A stretch of 64,000 nucleotides of DNA, from NCBI GenBank assembly GCA_904066235.2, contig CAJFCV020000003.1:3720001-3784000 (forward strand), written 5' to 3'. The DNA comes from Bursaphelenchus xylophilus. Taxonomy: Eukaryota; Nematoda; Chromadorea; Rhabditida; Aphelenchoididae. The notes below the pieces were generated by a model that searched no databases, was not told the DNA's origin, and saw only the letters and a list, made by a program, of their open reading frames with translations. The translations under genes and the position numbers were made by a program. Of the stretch, positions 33,825 through 45,912 are shown in pieces; the first letter of the stretch is position 1; each line of letters starts with the position of its first letter.

Positions 33825-36800
33825 ATGGAGAACGAGATGGGAGGGCAAGGACGAAGACTGTCGGTGGATGTGCGTGATGGCGTTGAATATGATATGAACC
33901 ATGGGATCAGATGGAAGTGGAGGCCAAAGGTCGTTGTGATGGGGATTGTGCAGATGCTGATGGTTGTAAATATGATAGGTTATGCTGAAGGTGGGTCTAT
34001 TTTACAATTTTGCTATTTATTGACTTCAAAAATAATCATTATTAGCCATTTTCTGAAATTTTTGAAAAAATTCTTTTACTTTTTTCTTTGTTCATTCTTG
34101 GCCTAAAACGTAGTGTAAAATGGATAAAGAAAAAAGTTGGTGGGTAAAATTTTTGTTTGGCCATAATTCACTTAGTTCTTCCAAAATGAGAAAACAACCA
34201 ACCACTGGGACATGTTTCTCGACTCTCGACGCCTTTTGTATTGTCATAATTACCTTTACGGAAGTGCGGTTTTTATAATAGCGGGTTATTCTTGTAAATA
34301 TGTGTCTAATTTGTGGGATTTGCGCACCTGGCCGAGAGTAATGGCCGATTTTCGACGGGTTCCCACGGTCTTTGAGGTCAGGGTGCCAGAATTTGAGGTT
34401 GAAACAGAATGCCAAATTTTAAAATTTTCGCCACAAAGCCTAAAGTAATATCCAGAATCTTGTAAAACCGAAAACCCTTAGGGTTTGTAAAATTAATTTA
34501 TGAGTGTGCAGCGCTTTTTTCGAAAAGAATGGGGACAGAAACATTATTGCGCAATATTTTTGGGCCTTGCGTGCACAAGTTAGATAAAGCGCCGGAAGAC
34601 AAATGTCCATTTTTTGAAGAGACCGGGAATCGTTTTAATCCCATTGCGTCTCCCGAAAAAGGACATAATGAAATTCGTGTCTTTTATGGGCCCAAATTAA
34701 TGGGATTATGACACGAGAAATTTTTGGGGGAAAATTGGCAAATAGCCCTCAGGGGATAGAAAAATAAAGTGGAAAATATCAAAAATCAAACAGACAATGA
34801 TTTTGAGTATCTAGGAAAAATATGGGATCATAAAAATGTTTACCACAACGAAACCCTGATCTTTTGGCATTCTGTTTCAAGCACTGAAAATGGCAGGGGA
34901 AGATGGAAAATGTCAGATAACATGCATGAAAATATATGAACCCGCCAGAATTTCCAATAATTTACCTTGTTTTAGCCAGTGCCCGCGCCCACAACAACAA
35001 ACAATTTATCAGCCAGCTGGATGAAGGCCAATTCGAGATTGTTCATCCATTCCAAATGCGCGAGAACAAAGAACGAATCGGAATTGATACTCACAATTAT
35101 TTATTGAATGCCAGCGCTCACTTCAAACATATTACAATCGTCATCAGATCAACTGTTGTTTTTGGTGGAAAGCAGCGGCTAAAATTGAGTTTGCAGCTGG
35201 ATGATCATCTCTTCTACAATCAAACACAGTTTAGAAAGGTATGATGGACTGATGTTCTTGTCCTTTTTGACTTTTTTGGTTAATTTGGAAAATGTAGGGC
35301 GCAGCTCGCCGAATTGAAAATGTCATTTTTTGAGTGCGGGATGTTGATTTTTGAATAGCACTTGTCCTAAAAGTCTTTTTAGACTATTTTTTATCATTTT
35401 TCAGCTCACCGAAGATGGCGATGAATTTATGACGTACCGAGTGGAAAACTGTTACTATCAAGGGACAGTAAACGGCGATTCGAACACTTTTGTGTCCATC
35501 TCGACATGCAATGGACTACGGTAAGTATTTTATAAACTCTGTTTTTTCTTTGAATTTAGACGCTTATTTCTATGATGTAAATTTTTTTCAGTGGAATCAT
35601 CGCTTATGACAACGGAACAGCCCTTGGAATTTGGCCTCTGGATGGGGGAGATCGAACACGCAGGCATCCCCACGTCCTCTACAAAACAAAATGGACTCGT
35701 GACGCGTCTTGTGGAGCAACCACAACTCCCATTCAGAGCCTTGGAGGTCAAGCGAGACGATTTGTAAAACGCGATATAACAAGGCAGACGAAGCATATAG
35801 AATTGGCCATAATCGGTGATTATCGATTTGTGAGAGAGTTGAACTTGACTGAGGATGAAGCTCTAGAGTTTATGCTCGAAGCCGTCAACATGGCCGATGA
35901 GGTGGGTTACTGTAACTTAAAAATTTTGAGCAATTTTATATTGTTTTAGCTAAAAATCATGGTTTTAATCACATTTATTAAATTTTGTAGATTTTAACCC
36001 GCGATCTGAATATCCGCTTGTCCGTTGTGTACAGCGAAGTGTGGTTGGACGCTCAGCGAATTGACCTCCACGCGGATATTGCCAGAACCTTGTCCGGAGC
36101 CTTGGATTACGTGAATGGACACCTTTATCCCATCGAAAAGGACCTCAGTATTGTTTTTACGGGCGGATTTTTTGCCAACAATGAAATGCTTACGGGCTCT
36201 TTCGGTTCAATTTGCACTGCCAGGGCTGTGGGAGTCGTGAAGGTAAGGGTTTTTGAAATTTTTGTCGATTTTTTTTTGAGATTTTTTTAAAAATTTTATC
36301 GAAAATTTTAATTTTTACAAGGAAAGTACTTCTATGGGGTGTGGAATTACCGGTCGAGATATATATCAAAAAATTCGCAAAAATTTTCTGATTCAGAATA
36401 TATATAAATTAGCTGCCTAATTTTGGTCTGATGACATGTTTTTGTCCTCAGAAGTTTTCTCGCGACACCATGGAAGTGTCTTTTTGACCGTGTTTTTACC
36501 AATAAAAAAATTTTGTTTTGTGCTAAAATAAATTTTGAGGCCTTGACAAGCCTTAAAATATCAAATTGGATTACAACTACACCTTAAAAGTAGTTCCAAT
36601 GTAAAAAATGGGTTCTAGTGTGGCAAAAGGAATCGAACCCGTCCCCTTCGGATTCCGAATCTAGCGCTCTAACCACTCGGCCACATCGCTCTCTTCCGAA
36701 GGAAGAGACCGAGCTCGGTTTTGTTGCCGCAGATTTTTTCCCTCGAGAAATACATTTATTGATAAAACTCGTTAATAGACCAAAATTAGGCAGCCAACTT

Positions 36801-39800
36801 TTATATATTCTGAATCAGAAAATTTTTGCGAATTTTTTGATATATATCTTGACCGGTAATTCCACACCCCATAGAAGTACTTTCCTTGTTAAAAGAGAGT
36901 TTTTTACAAACTGAAGCTTCCCTCCACGGGGCCCGGACATTGTTGCAACGACCATCACCAAATTTCTTGAAACTTGGCCAATAGAAGGGCCTGAGCATGT
37001 TGATGAAAAGCGAAGAAGGGTTTCGCGAAATTTCAACCAGTCCGGGATTACTGTAACATTTTGTGTTTTATAAAGCTGCCGTTGTGGTGGGCCGGGTGAT
37101 GGCTCTATGAGTACAAAACTTTCTGTGTGGCGGTTTTCGACCATGGCCAACATTTTCCTTACTAAAACATTTTTTGTATCTCTTCATCTTATGGTAGTAC
37201 TGTAACCTTCAACATACCATATCGATTACCGTTAAAAATTGGAAGGAGTGTAACCAGTTTTTAAGCTTGATTATAAAGGTTGGACACACTCTCCGTAAAA
37301 TAAGACAAAAAAATCCAAAATAAAAATATAAGTTTTTGAGATATGCGCGTTCAAAGTTGCTATGTTCGGGTACTGTAGGACCAAAATGGAGATGATGAAT
37401 TCTCAAACGGTACCATTCGTTGCCACGCCTCACCCATTAATAGAGCAGCCTGAGAAAAATATTTTCTGATCAAAAAATAAATATTTGAGGCTTTATTTCA
37501 GGCTTTATACGATGGTTACTGTAGTTTCTAACTTTTGTTAATTTCGCTAACCATTTTTTCCAGATAACGTATTTAGACTAGCTATCCCATTGAGAAATGT
37601 GTATACAACGTAAAAATAAAAAAATCAAGGTCGCAGTACCATCAATTCCTGAAATAAAGGGAGATTACGGTAGCCGTATCCGTTTTTTTCGCTGTTTAGC
37701 CGCGGCATTCTTTGGAGCTGCAAGTGTAACCAGATTTGAGACTGGAAATTCACTCAGAATGGATAGATGAGTATTTGAGCAAAAAATAGCGAAAATAAAA
37801 ATATAAGTTTTTGAGAAAATCCCGGATTACGGTCATTTTAGGGGGTTTTTGGGCCGTTTGGCCGCGGCATTCTTTGGAGCTGCTAGTGTAACCAGATTTG
37901 AGACTGGAAATTCACTCAGAATGGATAGTTGAGTATTTGAGCAAAAAATAGCGAAAATAAAAACATAAGTTTTTGAGAAAATCCGAAATTACGGTCATTT
38001 TAGGGGATTTCCTGGCCGAAATTACCGTAATCCGGGATTTTCTCAAAAACTTATATTTTTATTTTCGCTATTTTTTTCTAAAATACTCCCCTGTATATTC
38101 TGAACAAATTTCCAGTCTCAAATCTGGTTACACTTGCAGCTCCAAAGAATGCCGCGGCCAAACGGCCCAAAAACCCCCTAAAATGACCGTAATCCGGGAT
38201 TTTCTCAAAAACTTATATTTTTATTTTCGCTATTTTTTGCTCAAATACTCATCTATCCATTCTGAGTGAATTTCCAGTCTCAAATCTGGTTACACTAGCA
38301 GCTCCAAAGAATGCCGCGGCCAAACGGCCCAAAAACCCCCTAAAATGACCGTAATCCGGGATTTTCTCAAAAACTTATATTTTTATTTTCGCTATTTTTT
38401 GCTAAAATACTCCTCTATCCATTCTGGGTGTATTTCCATTTCCAAATCTGGTTACACTTGCAGCTCCAAAGAATGCCGCGGCCAAACGGCCCAAAAACCC
38501 CTTAAAATGACCGTAATCCCGGATTTTCTCAAAAACTTATATTTTTATTTTCGCTATTTTTTGCTCAAATACTCACCTATCCATTCTGAGTGAATTTCCA
38601 GTCTCAAATCTGGTTACACTTGCAGCTCCAAAGAATGCCGCGGCCAAACAGCGAAAAAAACGGATACGGCTACCGTAATCTCCCTTTATTTCAGGAATTG
38701 ATGGTACTGCGACCTTGATTTTTTTATTTTTACGTTGTATACACATTTCTCAATGGGATAGCTAGTCTAAATACGTTATCTGGAAAAAATGGTTAGCGAA
38801 ATTAACAAAAGTTAGAAACTACAGTAACCATCGTATAAAGCCTGAAATAAACCCTCAAATATTTATTTTTTGATCAGAAAATATTTTTCTCAGGCTGCTC
38901 TATTAATGGGTGAGGCGTGGCAACGAATGGTACCGTTTGAGAATTCATCATCTCCATTTTGGTCCTACAGTACCCGAACATAGCAACTTTGAACGCGCAT
39001 ATCTCAAAAACTTATATTTTTATTTTGGATTTTTTTGTCTTATTTTACGGAGAGTGTGTCCAACCTTTATAATCAAGCTTAAAAACTGGTTACACTCCTT
39101 CCAATTTTTAACGGTAATCGATATGGTATGTTGAAGGTTACAGTACTACCATAAGATGAAGAGATACAAAAAATGTTTCAGTAAGGAAAATGTTGGCCAT
39201 GGTCGAAAACCGCCACACAGAAAGTTTTGTACTCATAGAGCCATCACCCGGCCCACCACAACGGCCGCTTTATAAAACACAAAATGTTACAGTAATCCTG
39301 GAATAATGCAAATTTCGCAAAAACCTTAGACGCTTTTCATGTATGCCCTGTGGGTGTTCTATGAGCCAAATTTGAAGAAATTCGGTGATGGTCACCGCAA
39401 CAATGTCCGGGCCATGCTTCACTTTGTAAAAAAGTCCGTTTTAAAATATCTCCTGTCAAGATGCTAAATATTCTTAATTTACAGGCAATTGATGACTATT
39501 CCGTCGACAAATCAGCCCAATTCATTGCTCATGTTGTTGCCCATATACTCGGTGTAGATCATGATAGCCGAGACTGCGTATGCAATAACAATTTACCATG
39601 CATCATGAACAGTCAAGTTGGAGCGATCGAGTCGACGTTTTCATGGCAATTTTCGAAGTGCTCCATTGCGCAGATGAACAATTTGTTACAGGTGGGCATG
39701 AATATTATAATTAAAAAAAGGACTCGAAAACGACTTTTTGAGTGAAGAATGTTAGAAAAAGGGCAGAAAGTGTGTACTTGATCAATTTAGGACTAATTGG

Positions 39801-42800
39801 AGGCATTTTGATGCCTTGAAACAGAATGCCAAAAATCAGGGTTTCGTTTTGGAACTCGAAATTTTAATTGACTTTGCACTGCAAGACGCTTCTAGAGAAG
39901 TCTAGAGAGCTTTTAGAGAGTAATGTCTCACTTGCAGGCCTCTCCAAACATTCAATGCCTTCTGAATCGTCCCTTCCAAACATCTTCCCTTCATCAATGT
40001 GGTAATGGCCGAGTTGATGCTGGTGAGGAATGTGATTGTGGCCGAAGAGATGAATGCACTGATCCATGTTGCGATCCGATCACTTGTACCCTCAGAGCTC
40101 ATGCAAAATGCGCCGCTCATCAGCCGTGTTGCGATCGGTAGGTTGAGATTTCTGAATGTTGCGAAATGTCACAAATTTTGACATTTCGCAAGATGGTCTT
40201 AATGGAGTCAAGGATACTTGTTTTATGCTGTGAAATTTTAAGACAGCCGAAAACACGCCTTTTCTAGTTTATCATGGCTTGTAAGAGCGATGTTGCGGAA
40301 TGTCACAAAATTTTTGACGCTTCGCAACATCGTCTAAATTTGTCGAAAATAACCAAAAATTTCCTTCAGATGTGAGCTCCGCAGGCCAGGCCATGTTTGT
40401 CGCCAATCCCGCTCCGTCTGCGATGTCGCCGAAGTCTGCGACGGCGAGTCGGGCGATTGCCCAGTGGACGGATACTTGGTGGATGGAATCGGCTGCGGCC
40501 ACAATGGCCAATGTTGGAAAGGAAATTGTTCGGATCCGGACGCCCAATGCCAAAACCTTTGGGGACGAGATGCTACAGCGGCCGAGGATTCGTGCTACGC
40601 GAATAATGAAAAGGGCGCGGAATACGGGAATTGTGGAAGAGATCGGAACAATCAATTCATTGCATGCCAACCGGAGAATCGCAAGTGTGGATTGCTGCAA
40701 TGCAAGAATGGAAGAACCTCGCCTGTCTCCGCGAATCTGACGTCATTCAATTTTCAGTTTTTGAAGGATGGAAGGCAAATGCAGTGCAAGTAAGGATCGG
40801 GATTTTTTTTAAAGCTTTGTTTTGAAAGTATTATTGATTTGTGATATTTTGAAAGAGGACAATAAGCGTATTTTACCACTTATTTATTATTATTATTATT
40901 ATTATTATTTATTTTTTTTTTTTTTTTTGAAAATAACTGCCAAGGCAAAACAGTTAAAATATCTAGTAAAAGCTCCAAAAATGGTAGAGAAGCTTCTTAT
41001 CGAAACGTATTTTACAATTCCAGATCCATAACCAACATTGGAGTTGGCCTTGTGGACGACGGAACCGCCTGCGGCAATGGTCGAGTTTGTGTGGAAGGAA
41101 CCTGCCTTCCCCTGGCACAAGTCTCACCCCCAGTCCACTGTCCAAGCAACAATTTGGCTCTGCAATGCTCGGGCCATGGAGATTGCACAACCACTCAAAA
41201 CTGCATCTGTTATGATGGATGGGCGGGCTCGGCGTGTGATCAGAAATCGAATAATACGAGAAAAATCATATTCGGAGAGACGAAATACGGTAGAAGAGAG
41301 AATGAAGGCTTCAATTGGATCGTGCCAGCGATTAAAGGTGAGAGTTGGAGGCTTTTGGAGGAATATCTAAAGATGTTGCGAAGTGTCAAAAATTTGTGAC
41401 ATTTCGCAACTTTATCGAAAAATTGCAATTTGATGATTTTATCGTTCCAGTGACCAAGCCATGGGAAGAAACAGTGATTTTGGTTGGAATCTTGGCCGTC
41501 TTTGGCTTGTTCTTGTTCATGTTACTCATCTGCCTACTGTTTTGTTATCGGTAAGTTTTTATAAAATTTTTGAAATATTTTCACAAAATTTTTGCTTGAA
41601 GAAAAAGTAAATTCTCCATTTCAGTCGTCGCTCCAAAGACCCGTTCCATCGACCGGTCGTTTCCTCCAAAATCGACGAATCTTTCCAAGACGACGGAAAT
41701 CGAGTCATCAAATTCGGCCAAACCCCCTCATGGAGCAAGGAAAAGCGCTCGAGGAAGAAACAAAAACACATCTACGGCCAACTTCATCGCATCAACGAAG
41801 CGAATGAGGAAAAGGACAACATGTCGCTGCGGTCTCGCGAGTCCCAGGCCCTTTCGAATGGCCCTCCGTTGTCTTCGAACCGATCCCTAAACGGCTCATC
41901 AATTAATGCGCTGCTGATTAATGAGCCGTTCCATCAGATCCAAAGGCATATGGAAATGGACCCAATGGAAGCTCCAATATATGCGGAGAAAATCTACGCC
42001 GACGGAATTGGATCAGCCATTGATCGGGCCACATCTTCACCATTGTTGGGCTCGGAATATGGAAGAAGACATTTTAATGATGGATTGTTGATGACTAGAG
42101 ATGGATATGGATCAGGTATGCGTTGAAAAGGAATGAATATTGGGTTAGAGGGGTTTTGGGAAATTAATATTAGATTTGTAGGTCTCAGCACGAAAACTTG
42201 AGATTTCTTGGCATTGTGTTTTATGGCATCTAGGGTGTCGGGAATAAAGAGTAATGGAATTTATTGATGATTTTTTACTGTTTAGTTTTGTTTTGACAGT
42301 TTTTTGGGAGTTATGCGAGCTAATATTGCGTCTCACCACGAAAACCTGAAATTTCTTGGCATTGTGATTTTATTGTCTAAATGGATAATAGATGATGTCT
42401 AGATCGATTTTATTCAAATATGACCCAATATTTTTTAGGTCTCCGCTCCCCAGCCTCGAATTATGAACCGGATTTGCTCAATTCGGGCCCTGTTCCATTA
42501 TACGCGTCCTCAAATTATAACCGACATCGGGTCCCCCCACCAGGCAGAAATGGAAGCCCCTGTGGATCGGCCTCATCACAGAATGGCTCAACATGCAGAT
42601 ATACGGGAGGTCTGGGAAACGGGCATTTGAAATTGTCATCAATCCAAGCCATCATGAGAAAAGTGGAGACCGAAAATAGTGGAGGAAGTGGAAGTGATCG
42701 GGAGTTGAACGATGAAAGTAAGTGAATAAAGGGCGAGGAGTATTTTGGTTATTTTTGAAGGTTTGATTTTTGATTTTTTGACGGAAATTTGAGCAAATTG

Positions 42801-43179
42801 GGAGTTTTGGAGTTTTAGAAATTTTCAGTTTGAAATAGATTGCCTGAGGGAATTATTGAGTAAATATGGAAGTGAAAGGACCCTAGGTATTATTGAGATT
42901 GATTTTTACCGGGGAAAAAATGAAATTTTTTCGGGGATTTATTGATTTTGATATTTTTTCGAAATTCGACTTGAAAAATTAAACTAAATGTTGAGATTTC
43001 TATCTTCTGTCGTATTTTACAACATTTCCTTTTCAGTCTTCTCCCACAACCACCCCTCAAACGACCAAACCCAGCTCCCCGAACCACCTCCAGCCTCGGC
43101 GGACTCGGGAAATCCCGGCTCAATCCGAGATTCCCCTTCCCTGTTCTCGGATACCTTCAAATTGGATGTCCATAGTTAA
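33825..43179 (+). CDS. unc-71: ADAM family transmembrane protein, catalytically dead, UNC-71 type, 1086 aa
   Basis: Thirteen exons, all in phase: 33825-33990, 34976-35238, 35405-35520, 35592-35901, 35991-36242, 39485-39691, 39938-40137, 40370-40789, 41024-41337, 41451-41550, 41625-42115, 42439-42717 and 43037-43179. Order: N-terminal signal segment ([13 protein letters not shown]); prodomain with DASCGATT (a possible cysteine switch); basic RRFVKRD boundary; metalloprotease-like domain; disintegrin ([23 protein letters not shown]); Cys-rich (CQNLWGRDA); EGF-like ([19 protein letters not shown]); one TM helix near residues 757-780; long Ser/Pro-rich tail. The zinc motif reads H385[11 protein letters not shown]: all three His are kept but the catalytic Glu is Val. 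UNC-71/ADM-1 in C. elegans also lacks catalytic residues and acts in motor axon guidance and sex myoblast migration (established knowledge). Intron 5 is 3.2 kb and repeat-filled. Confidence 0.9.
36310..36897. mobile_element. TIR element in ADAM intron 5 with tRNA-like core
   Basis: About 110-bp inverted ends at roughly 36315-36425 and 36770-36895, recognisable by AAGTACTTCTATGGGGTGTG and its inverse. The core holds the tRNA-like sequence listed separately. Short frames inside (36618-36914) are shadows. Confidence 0.75.
36618..36690 (-). tRNA. tRNA-like sequence (degenerate), CGG-type anticodon loop
   Basis: Minus strand has a perfect A box (TGGCCGAGTGG) and B box (GGTTCGATTCC) with correct spacing. 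An anticodon-like loop TTCGGAA sits between them (positions 34-36 CGG). The acceptor and T stems do not pair properly, so it is probably a tRNA pseudogene or the promoter head of a SINE. It is enclosed by the TIRs of the surrounding element. Confidence 0.5.
36907..39430. repeat. Giant inverted repeat in ADAM intron 5
   Basis: The left arm (36907 to about 37990) and right arm (about 38010-39430) are inverted copies; for example 37209-37433 and 38910-39134 encode the same 74-codon frame on opposite strands. Outer ends differ (37000-37060 versus 39300-39400). The centre holds a tandem subrepeat of about 178 bp (landmark CAGCTCCAAAGAATGCCGCG), about two copies on the left and four on the right. 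Transcribed with the gene, it would form a very long RNA hairpin. Confidence 0.85.
40154..41412 (+). repeat. Three copies of a 40-45 nt hairpin in ADAM introns
   Basis: Near-perfect hairpins built on GATGTTGCGAAATGTCACAA and its inverse lie at 40154-40194 and 40288-40332 (intron 7) and 41371-41412 (intron 9). They differ by a few compensated or loop bases. Confidence 0.8.
40882..40928. repeat. (TAT)n and poly-T tract in intron 8
   Basis: Simple trinucleotide repeat followed by a T run; no function inferred. Confidence 0.9.
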
Positions 43180-43912
43180 TGATCACACTGTATTTTTCTA
43201 CTTTTACCCTCCACGAACACTCCGCATAACCTCAGTGAACAGAAATTAATATTATTTTAGTTTTACGTATTACTTTTTTTCGAAGTTTTTCTCAGCGAGA
43301 TTATTAATTTATGGCGAAATTATTTTTACAAAAGTACTGTTTTTACTACGTCTTACTTTCTTAGCCTTTCATATCCTCAATAAGTAGCACAAATTGTAAT
43401 TTTTTCGATATTGTTTTAGACGATTGTATGTATATTTTGAATGTCTTCTAACACGACAATAAACCGATAAATAAGTTGGATTTTGATTTTAATTGATGTA
43501 AGATAGCGTATATCTTGTAAAAAAATGGGAAACGGGGAATGCCAAATACTCCCAGGTTTTCGCGGTGGGACCAAAATCTTGTCATCGTGTCTTTGAAAAA
43601 GCTCATTAAAACTGTTTTTGAACATTTTTGATAGTTGAATTGTGGCCTATTTAACGTGTGAGCAATAAATTTTTCGATAGTTCGAGGATCGGCCTCGAGT
43701 TCTCGGCAATTTCCTCCCGATTTTTGAAAAAAAGTCAAACAAAAAATTAAAGATTATGATCCAAATTTATTACAACGTCTTCCAAAATATAGCCGGACTT
43801 TTTACAAAAAAAATTTAATTTTATTTTTGACCGTTTACATACAATAAAAGTTTTTATCAAAAAAATCATCTCCATTGCCATTTTCAATGCATAGATCCAC
43901 TTAGACACTCGC

Positions 43913-44745
43913 TCAACCATCGATGTCATACATAGCTAAAAAAAATAAAAAAATAGACAAAGGTAGATATTATCTCGAAACAAAAAGTGGTATCTTATAT
44001 GTATTACTTTCGGGGTTCCAGCTGCGTCCGGTTTCCTCCCATTTTCTGCAGATCTCATCCAGCACCTCTTCGGTAGGGTCCAAGGGCTCATCTGGGCCAA
44101 ACGGGCCAGGAACATGGTCGACTCTGAAAAAAATCGTTTTATTTTACAAATGCAAACATTAGATTGCACTTTGAAAAATTTGAGGATAAACTTACACTTC
44201 TTGAGCCAACTTGAATCTCTTGGCATTGGGATCCTTCGCGTATTGGCAGAAATGCTTGATGCTGAAAGAAAATAAGTTAGTGTTTGCATAGATCAAGAAA
44301 AAAAATATAAAAAAGAGATGTAGCTTACATGTACTTGGCGTACTTGGTACTGTAATCGTGCTCGAAACCGACAGGCTTTGGATTGGGCACAGCGTCGATC
44401 AAAAAGGCTGGAATTTTAAAAATTTAAAAAGTAAAGATGGGTAAAGCCAAAATACAAGTCTTTTCAATTTTTTTGATTTGAATTTTGTATTTTGAATCAT
44501 TTTTTTTTTAATAAAAGACCCCTCAAAGAACGAATTTGACTGAATGACTAAAGCTTGGGCGCAGCTTGGAAAAAATACACTTTTTGGAATCACAAAAAAA
44601 AAAAGATTCCAATAGCTCTAGTTTGACAATAAATCTTATCTGTGTCCACACAGTCTAGATATACAGCCTTGAAAATAACATAACCACCAGCCCAGTCCAA
44701 CTTACCCATGGCCAGAAGAGAAACGAGGGCGAACAAGAACTTCAT
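43913..44745 (-). CDS. Small secreted protein, tandem copy A, 107 aa
   Basis: Five exons in phase: 44706-44745, 44329-44407, 44196-44261, 44008-44123 and 43913-43935 (TGA). Signal peptide MKFLFALVSLLAMAFLIDA, then PNPKPVGFEHDYSTKYAKY, IKHFCQYAKD, PGPFGPDEPLDP, EICRKWEETGRSWNP and a last exon giving TMYDIDG. Two cysteines could form one disulphide. The paralogue 1.2 kb upstream on the same strand has the same exon boundaries and phases. No known domain. The name-free family looks like a nematode small secreted protein. Confidence 0.8.
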
Positions 44746-45137
44746 TGGAAACGAACCGTCCACAACAGGAAACACACAATGAATGTGGATTGTAGCTAAA
44801 ATTTACTCGTTATATTACCTTTGTACTCTGAAAGAAATTTGAATAAACCTAGGAAGCTCGTTACATTGAGATCGATCCCAATGAAAATTTAATTGTAAAA
44901 AGTATATTTTTTAAAAGTGCACCCATTTTTTAAAGTATTCTTCAACGAATTTTTGGCTTATCGTAAAAGCTAGAAGGCTGAAATTTGGAGTAAATATTGC
45001 CGGGATTTTTATCGCATTTTGCTTTATTTTTACAGTCTACAATTTACAATAAATATGTCAACAAATAGATTTCTTCCATAGCCGCACATGTACAGTAGCA
45101 AGTACTATGTTTAGACGTTCTGGACTTGAACTGGGCA

Positions 45138-45912
45138 TCAAGCATCGTACATTGCTTAAAAATTTAAATAAAATGTGTTAAAAAGAGTAGTACAAGACAA
45201 AAAATGGAATATTACGCTTACTGTTAGGGTTCCAGCTGCGCCCGGTTTCCTCCCATTTTTTGCAGATCTCTTTCAAGACTTCTTTATCCGGATCCAAGAG
45301 CTCATCCGGGCGAAATGGGCCAGGGGCATGGAAGTTTCTGAAAAAAATCATTTTATTAAAAGAAGTTATATTCAAAAATTACATTTCACTTCAAAAAAAC
45401 GAAAAAAACTTTGAAAAATACTAAAAATCGATTACAAAAAAAAACAATAAACAATCGCCAAATTTGATGATAAAATTACCCTTCAGTCAATTTGAGTTTC
45501 TTCCCAGGGAGACGCTTGATGTACTGGCAGTAATGCTTGATACTAAAACAATTAAAATCTGCATGGACCATGAAAAAAATAAAAAATAAGATGTAGCTTA
45601 CACGTATTTGGCGTACTTGGGAGTGTAATCATGCTCGAAACCGACAGGCTTTGGATTGGGAAAAGCGTCGGTCAAAAAGGCTGGAAATAAAATAAAAAAT
45701 AGGCACACCCAAAACAAATATTACAACACTTTTTTTATTTTTTTTTTTTTATAAATATCTGTTTTTTTGAACTGATTTTTTTCAACGTTTTGAAAGAAAA
45801 AATATTAGACCGGTTGGTAACCCCAAAAGACTTAACAGGCCGCAGAATGAGAACAAATCCAATCCAACTTACCCATGGCAAGAAAAGAAACAAGGACAAA
45901 CAAGAACTTCAT
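45138..45912 (-). CDS. Small secreted protein, tandem copy B, 104 aa
   Basis: Exons 45873-45912, 45602-45680, 45480-45542, 45222-45337 and 45138-45154 (TGA) match copy A in number, length (40, 79, 63 versus 66, 116, 17 versus 23) and phase. Signal peptide MKFLFVLVSFLAMAFLTDA; then FPNPKPVGFEHDY, IKHYCQYIKR, PGPFRPDELLDP and KWEETGRSWNPNTMYDA. The last acceptor is TTTTTAAG, weaker than in copy A. Both cysteines are conserved. The last exon was chosen because both copies then end in TMYD. Confidence 0.78.

Noticed and set aside
37973..38593. Repeated ORFs with [15 protein letters not shown]
   Set aside because: Produced by the 178-bp subrepeat in the intronic palindrome, not a protein gene.
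39864..40700. Minus-strand and alternative-frame ORFs of 65-142 codons
   Set aside because: Shadows of the GC-richer disintegrin and Cys-rich exons of the ADAM gene.
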